This document shows positions 60,006 through 64,000 of a stretch of 64,000 nucleotides of DNA, piece by piece (within the stretch, counting starts at the first letter, position 1; each line of letters begins with the position of its first letter). The stretch is from Paludibaculum fermentans_A (GTDB lineage Bacteria; Acidobacteriota; Terriglobia; Bryobacterales; Bryobacteraceae), in the NCBI RefSeq assembly GCF_051172195.1, contig NZ_JBPJAQ010000001.1, forward strand, positions 2,976,001 to 3,040,000, in the 5' to 3' direction. Under the pieces are notes generated by a model. That model was not told the DNA's origin and ran no database searches. It worked only from the letters and a program-made list of their open reading frames with translations. The translations under genes were made by a program, and so were the position numbers.

Positions 60006-61409
60006 ATGCAGAAGAGCTTTCCCGCAATCGCTTGCCTGGTGCTGCTGGCCGGTTGCGCCGCGCCGCGACGCCAGACCTACTCGCAGCCGCCGCCGCCCAC
60101 GCCACCGGCCTGGACCAGCGGCGGAACCGAGGCCCAGGCGGCCACGGGCGCCACGGCCGCGGCCGATCTCAAATGGCAGGAGTTCTTCACGGATGGCAAA
60201 TTGCGCCAGGTGATCGAACTGGCGCTGGCAAATAACCGCGACCTGAGGTTGGCCGCGCTGAACGTGGAAAAGGTGCAGGCGCAGTACCGCCTGCGACGTG
60301 CCGCGCAATACCCGGCGGTGAGCGCGGGCGCCAGCGTCGACGCCTACCGCATGCCGGCCGACATGACCAAGGACGATCGGGCCTACATTTCGGAGAGCAA
60401 TAGGATAGGCTTGCAGGTTTCGTCGTGGGAGCTGGATTTGTTCGGCCGTATCCGAAGCCTCAAGGCGCAGGCGCTCGAACAGTACATGGCCACGGAGCAG
60501 GGGCGCATGGCCAGCCAGATTTCGCTGGTGGCGTCGGTGGCCAGCAGCTATCTCAGCCTGGCCGGCGACCGCGAGAGCCTGCGGGTGGCGCAGGCCACGT
60601 TGAACGCCCAGAAGCTCACCTACGACATGGTCCGCCGCACCCGCGACCTCGGGATTAAGTCGGACCTCGACCTCAGCCAGGCGCTGAGCCAGGTGCAGTC
60701 GGCCGAGGTGGACGTGGTGCGCTACAGCGGCCAGTTGACGCTCGATGAGAACGCCCTGAACCTGCTGGTGGGAGCGTCAGTTCCGGCGGAGCTGCTGCCG
60801 GCCAGCCTGGGGGCGGACGAGGCACTGCGGGACGTAGCGGCGGGGGTGCCCTCCAGCGTGCTGCTGCGGCGGCCGGACATTCTGCAGGCCGAGCACCAGT
60901 TGAAAGCGGCCTACGCCAATATCGATGTCGCGCGCGCGGCCTTCTTTCCAAGGATCTACCTGACCGGCAGTGGCGGTTTCCTGAGCGGTGCCCTGCAGCA
61001 GTTGTTTTCGTTCCGCGCGCTCACCTGGGAGTTCGCCCCGCAGGTGACGCTGCCTATCTTCGATGCCGGCACCCGCAAGACCAATTACCAGATCGCCCAA
61101 GTGGACCGTGACACGGCCGTTGCGGATTACGAAAAAGCCATCCAGACGGCGTTTCGCGAGGTCAGCGATTCGCTGAGCCAGCGCACCCGCCTGCTCGAAC
61201 GGCAGAACGCGCAGCAGGCGCTGGTGGACACGCTGGACCAGACCTACCGCCTCACCGAGGCGCGCTACAAAGCGGGGATCGACAACTATCTGAGCGTGCT
61301 GGTGGCGCAGAGGTCGCTGTACAGCGGCCAGCAGTCGCTGGTAAGCCTGCGGCTGTTGCGCCTCACCAATCTGGTGACCCTCTACAAGGTGATGGGAGGC
61401 GGCGCATAG
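60006..61409 (+). CDS. outer-membrane efflux channel lipoprotein (OprM/NodT-like)
   Basis: A 467-residue TolC-type channel protein. The lipobox is LAGC (Cys17). Two repeats of the outer-membrane efflux domain follow: about 60-250 (ELALANNRDLRLAALNVEKVQAQYRLRRAAQYPAVSAGAS, then SSWELDLFGRIRSLKAQ) and about 260-460 (LLRRPDILQAEHQLKAAYANIDVARAAFFPRIYLTGSGG, then YKAGIDNYLSVLVAQRSLYSGQQSLV). It is the last gene of the efflux operon; its ATG is 1 nt after the pump stop, with GGAGGTGA just upstream. Confidence 0.95.
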   Translation: MQKSFPAIACLVLLAGCAAPRRQTYSQPPPPTPPAWTSGGTEAQAATGATAAADLKWQEFFTDGKLRQVIELALANNRDLRLAALNVEKVQAQYRLRRAAQYPAVSAGASVDAYRMPADMTKDDRAYISESNRIGLQVSSWELDLFGRIRSLKAQALEQYMATEQGRMASQISLVASVASSYLSLAGDRESLRVAQATLNAQKLTYDMVRRTRDLGIKSDLDLSQALSQVQSAEVDVVRYSGQLTLDENALNLLVGASVPAELLPASLGADEALRDVAAGVPSSVLLRRPDILQAEHQLKAAYANIDVARAAFFPRIYLTGSGGFLSGALQQLFSFRALTWEFAPQVTLPIFDAGTRKTNYQIAQVDRDTAVADYEKAIQTAFREVSDSLSQRTRLLERQNAQQALVDTLDQTYRLTEARYKAGIDNYLSVLVAQRSLYSGQQSLVSLRLLRLTNLVTLYKVMGGGA

Positions 61410-61542
61410 GCACTAAGAAGCTAGCAATCGCAGTTTCTCCTCTTCCCGCCCGCTTGATTGGAAAGACACATGTTGTAGTGACGACCAGCGCAGCCCGGTC
61501 TTGAAAACACAGGTAGTTATTCGCCGAACTGCGGAAGTCGGG
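61410..61542. other. intergenic region between convergent genes
   Basis: About 130 bases between the efflux channel gene and the minus-strand ftcD gene. No hairpin terminator or gene was recognised. Confidence 0.4.
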
Positions 61543-62955
61543 TCAAAGGCCGGCGAGGCGAGCCTCGACGCTGGTTCGAAACCCGCCTTCCGCCAGGTAG
61601 GCCAGGTTGATGTCGACGTTCGCCCGGGCTCCGGTCATCGCAGCCTGCGCCAAGGCCCTGGCGGTAATGACATCGCTCCCGAATTTGGCGGGAGACGAAG
61701 CGGCCAGGGCGGCCAGGCGCGCGCTGAGGGCGGCGGTGTGTTCCAGGACTTCCAGTGGTACGACGGTCGCGCCTTCCATGGCGGCGTTGACGAACGGGCC
61801 CCGCTCGTCCTTCGGTCTCTTGTAGGCGGCGACCACGGCGCTGTAGGCGTCGGCATCGCGCTGGACGGCAGCCGTAAGGAACGCCCGGTCTGACTCGAAA
61901 GGCTCAGGATCCTGTTTCGACAGGCGAGCCACCATTGCGCCGAGGGCGGCGGACATGGCGCCCGCAGCGGCGGCCGCGCTGCCTCCGCCCGGTGTGGGTG
62001 TGGCGGCGGCCAGGGCATCCAGGAATTCGGCCATGGGCGCACGCTGCGCCAGTGCTTCGGCGACGCGGTTTTCCAGCACAAGGCCGGGTTGGAAGTTCTC
62101 GAAGCGGAGGTAGAAATCGGCCGTCGCTTCGAGCGCCTTTTTCGGAATGAGTCCGACGATCTCGCTACCGAGCACGGGGACGCCATAGCGCGCGGCTTCG
62201 CTGCGCACGCACTCGAAGACGCGGTGGATGGGGGTCTGCTCAAAGTCGGTGAGGTTCATGGAGACCTGCGCGAGGTTGCGCGAGGCCAGGGGGACGCCCA
62301 TCGACTTGACGAAGCGGAAGCCGCCGCTGGAATGGCGGATGCCCTTGGCGATGCGCTTCGCGATTTCGATGTCCGGCGTGCCGAGGTTGATGTTGTAGGC
62401 GATGAGGAACTTGCGGGCACCGACGACAGTGGCTCCGGCGGTGGGGTGGAGTTGAGGATCGCCGAAGTCGGGTGCGCGGTCGGGGTTGGTGAGGACCTCG
62501 GCGCGCAGGCCTTCGAACTGGCCTCGGCGAATGTTCTCGAGATTCGTACGGTCGGGGCGGCGGGCGGCGGCCTCGTAGAGATAAGTGGGCACACGGAAGC
62601 GTTTCCACATCTCGGCGGCGGCGCGTTCGGCGATCAAAACGCATTCGGCCAGGGTCATCCCTTCGAGCGGGACGAAGGGCATGACGTCGATGGCGCCAAT
62701 GCGTGGATGGACTCCGGAGTGGGTGGTGAGGTCGATGGTTTCGACGGCTTTGGCGGCTGCGGCGAGCGCGGCTTCCATCACGGTTTCCGGCGGGGCCACG
62801 AAGGTGATGACGCTGCGGTTGTGATCGGCATCGAGCTCGAGGTCGAGGACGAGGGCGCCGGGCAGCGCGGCGATGGCGGCGGCGATAGCGTCCACTTTGG
62901 CGCGGTCGCGGCCTTCACTGAAGTTTGGGATGCATTCGACGAGTTTGCGAGTCAT
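61543..62955 (-). CDS. ftcD: bifunctional glutamate formimidoyltransferase / formimidoyl-THF cyclodeaminase
   Basis: A 470-residue fusion that ends histidine degradation. The N-terminal formiminotransferase domain (about 1-300) starts LVECIPNFSEGRD, with TTHSGVHPRIGAIDVMPFVPL near 77-97 and EDLGNPQLHPTAGATVVGARKF-like sequence later. The C-terminal cyclodeaminase (about 305-470) has FLDALAAATPTPGGGSAAAAAGAMSAALGAMVARLS. It transfers the formimino group to tetrahydrofolate and deaminates it to methenyl-THF. The fused form is the animal type and also occurs in bacteria. The ATG overlaps the hutI stop by 4 nt. Confidence 0.94.
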   Translation of the reverse strand: MTRKLVECIPNFSEGRDRAKVDAIAAAIAALPGALVLDLELDADHNRSVITFVAPPETVMEAALAAAAKAVETIDLTTHSGVHPRIGAIDVMPFVPLEGMTLAECVLIAERAAAEMWKRFRVPTYLYEAAARRPDRTNLENIRRGQFEGLRAEVLTNPDRAPDFGDPQLHPTAGATVVGARKFLIAYNINLGTPDIEIAKRIAKGIRHSSGGFRFVKSMGVPLASRNLAQVSMNLTDFEQTPIHRVFECVRSEAARYGVPVLGSEIVGLIPKKALEATADFYLRFENFQPGLVLENRVAEALAQRAPMAEFLDALAAATPTPGGGSAAAAAGAMSAALGAMVARLSKQDPEPFESDRAFLTAAVQRDADAYSAVVAAYKRPKDERGPFVNAAMEGATVVPLEVLEHTAALSARLAALAASSPAKFGSDVITARALAQAAMTGARANVDINLAYLAEGGFRTSVEARLAGL

Positions 62956-64000
62956 TTGGTCGGAGTGTCCTTATCGCAGTAGATCACTTCGCCGCGTTTG
63001 ACGGTCATGGCGACGTGGTTGATGCCGAAGGAGTAGGGCAGTTCGCGGTAGTCGGAGACATTGAGTACGAGGAAATCGCCGTACTTGGTGGCTTCGAGAG
63101 AACCGCATTGGGCGGCGAGGCCCAGGGCATGGGCGCCGTTGATGGTGGCGGCGACGATGGCCTCGGCGGGGGTCATCCGCATTTGAGTGCAGGCGAGGCT
63201 GAGGGTCATCTGCATGCTGCAGGAGGGGCTGGTGCCGGGGTTGTAGTCGGTGGCGAGGGCGACGGCGGCTCCGGCGTCGATGAGGGCGCGGGCCGGGGCA
63301 TAGCGGGAGAGGCCCAGATGGAAGACGGAGCCGGGCAGCAGGGTTGCGATGGTGTTGGAGCGGGCCAGGCTTTCCATCTCGGGTGTCCCGATGGCTTCGA
63401 GGTGATCGGCGCTGATGGCTCGCATTTCCAGGGCGAGGGCGACAGCGCCAATTTCCGCGAACTGGCTGGCATGGATCTTGGCTTCGAGGCCGAGCGCGGT
63501 GGCGGCGGAGAGGTAGCGGCGGGCTTGTGCCAGGGAGAATGCACCGGTGTCGCAGTAGACGTCGGCGTAGCGGGCGGCGCCGGAGAGGGCGACGCGCGGC
63601 AGCAGGATGTCGATCAGGTGTTGAATATAGCCATCGGGGTTGCCTTCAAATTCCGGAGGTGTGGCGTGTGCACCGAGGAAGGTGGGCACGACGGTGAGGG
63701 GGTCTTCGTCGAGTGCCCTGGCGATGCGGAGCAGGCGCAGTTCCGTGGCTTCGTCCAGGCCGTAGCCGGATTTGGCTTCCACGGTGGTGGTGCCATAGCG
63801 GGCCAGGGTGGCGATGCGGGTTTTGGTATCCGACGCGAGGCGTTTGGCGGAAGCGGCGCGGACGGCGCGCATGGTGTGGCGGATGCCGCCGCCCGAGGCA
63901 GCGATCTGGGCGTAGGTTTTGCCCTGGATGCGTGCCTCATAGTCGTCGAGGCGCGAGGGACCATGGATGAGGTGGGTGTGGCTGTCGACAAAGCCCGGCA
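62952..64000 (-). CDS. hutI: imidazolonepropionase, 5' end outside the window
   Basis: The C-terminal 349 residues of HutI, which opens imidazolonepropionate to N-formimino-glutamate. The frame runs past the right edge and begins there with PGFVDSHTHLIHGPSRL, containing the first metal ligands of the amidohydrolase fold (HTH). Later blocks are EAKSGYGLDEATELRLLR, FLGAHATPPEF, KIHASQFAEIGAV, ADHLEAIG, LLPGSVFHLG and ATDYNPGTSPS. The missing part should be about 55-70 residues. It is coupled to ftcD by a 4-nt overlap, forming a hut operon. Confidence 0.94.
   Translation of the reverse strand, partial: PGFVDSHTHLIHGPSRLDDYEARIQGKTYAQIAASGGGIRHTMRAVRAASAKRLASDTKTRIATLARYGTTTVEAKSGYGLDEATELRLLRIARALDEDPLTVVPTFLGAHATPPEFEGNPDGYIQHLIDILLPRVALSGAARYADVYCDTGAFSLAQARRYLSAATALGLEAKIHASQFAEIGAVALALEMRAISADHLEAIGTPEMESLARSNTIATLLPGSVFHLGLSRYAPARALIDAGAAVALATDYNPGTSPSCSMQMTLSLACTQMRMTPAEAIVAATINGAHALGLAAQCGSLEATKYGDFLVLNVSDYRELPYSFGINHVAMTVKRGEVIYCDKDTPTK

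Overview
The window is GC-rich bacterial chromosome, most likely from an acidobacterium of the Bryobacterales/Solibacter type. This assignment is inference. It rests on very large Oar-like TonB-dependent receptors with a carboxypeptidase-regulatory-like domain, a DUF1592-type c-cytochrome protein paired with a DUF1552 protein, Tat-type Gfo/Idh/MocA and FAA-hydrolase proteins, an ECF42-like sigma factor with a DGPF protein, and LpxB and RND efflux genes that indicate a Gram-negative envelope. Genes are dense, often with 4-nt ATGA overlaps. No rRNA, tRNA or CRISPR array was recognised.

Layout. 1-9 kb: OpgC-like acyltransferase, giant TonB receptor, small c-type cytochrome, a lipoprotein, xseA. 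8.6-13 kb: a palindrome, a Cys-rich small protein, a second TonB receptor and an Asp-box propeller with a CxCC motif, read here as a possible metal-acquisition unit. 13-18 kb (minus): DUF697-like protein, DsbA-like thioredoxin, SDR, MFS transporter, old-yellow-enzyme-like flavoprotein. 18-23.5 kb: PD-(D/E)XK-like protein facing yggS, a CocE-type hydrolase, guaB with a clear terminator. 23.5-28.5 kb: DUF1592/DUF1552 pair. 28.5-39 kb: membrane protein, exported SAM methyltransferase, GH172-type protein, a GH18-deacetylase-glycosyltransferase fusion, a FecR protein, phosphofructokinase, two exported enzymes. 39-46 kb: AhpD-like and DUF1348 proteins divergent from a GAF/sigma-54 activator, dienelactone hydrolase, TPR protein, DGPF/ECF42 pair, NIPSNAP protein. 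46-52.3 kb: isoprenyl transferase, winged-helix regulator, membrane protein, lpxB, an M1-peptidase-like protein that has lost all catalytic residues, DUF1275 protein. 52.3-54.5 kb: a repeat-rich non-coding stretch followed by an IS110-family transposase. 54.6-61.4 kb: MarR regulator divergent from a tripartite RND efflux operon. 61.5-64 kb: ftcD and the 3' part of hutI (histidine degradation).

Most interesting are (i) the roughly 530-nt non-coding region before the IS110 transposase, with three identical short repeats, a long-range inverted repeat and paired 30-nt repeats, a candidate bridge-RNA locus; (ii) the palindrome/Cys-rich protein/TonB receptor/CxCC propeller cluster; (iii) the M1-like pseudopeptidase with TPRs fused or coupled to lpxB; and (iv) the three-enzyme polysaccharide fusion protein.
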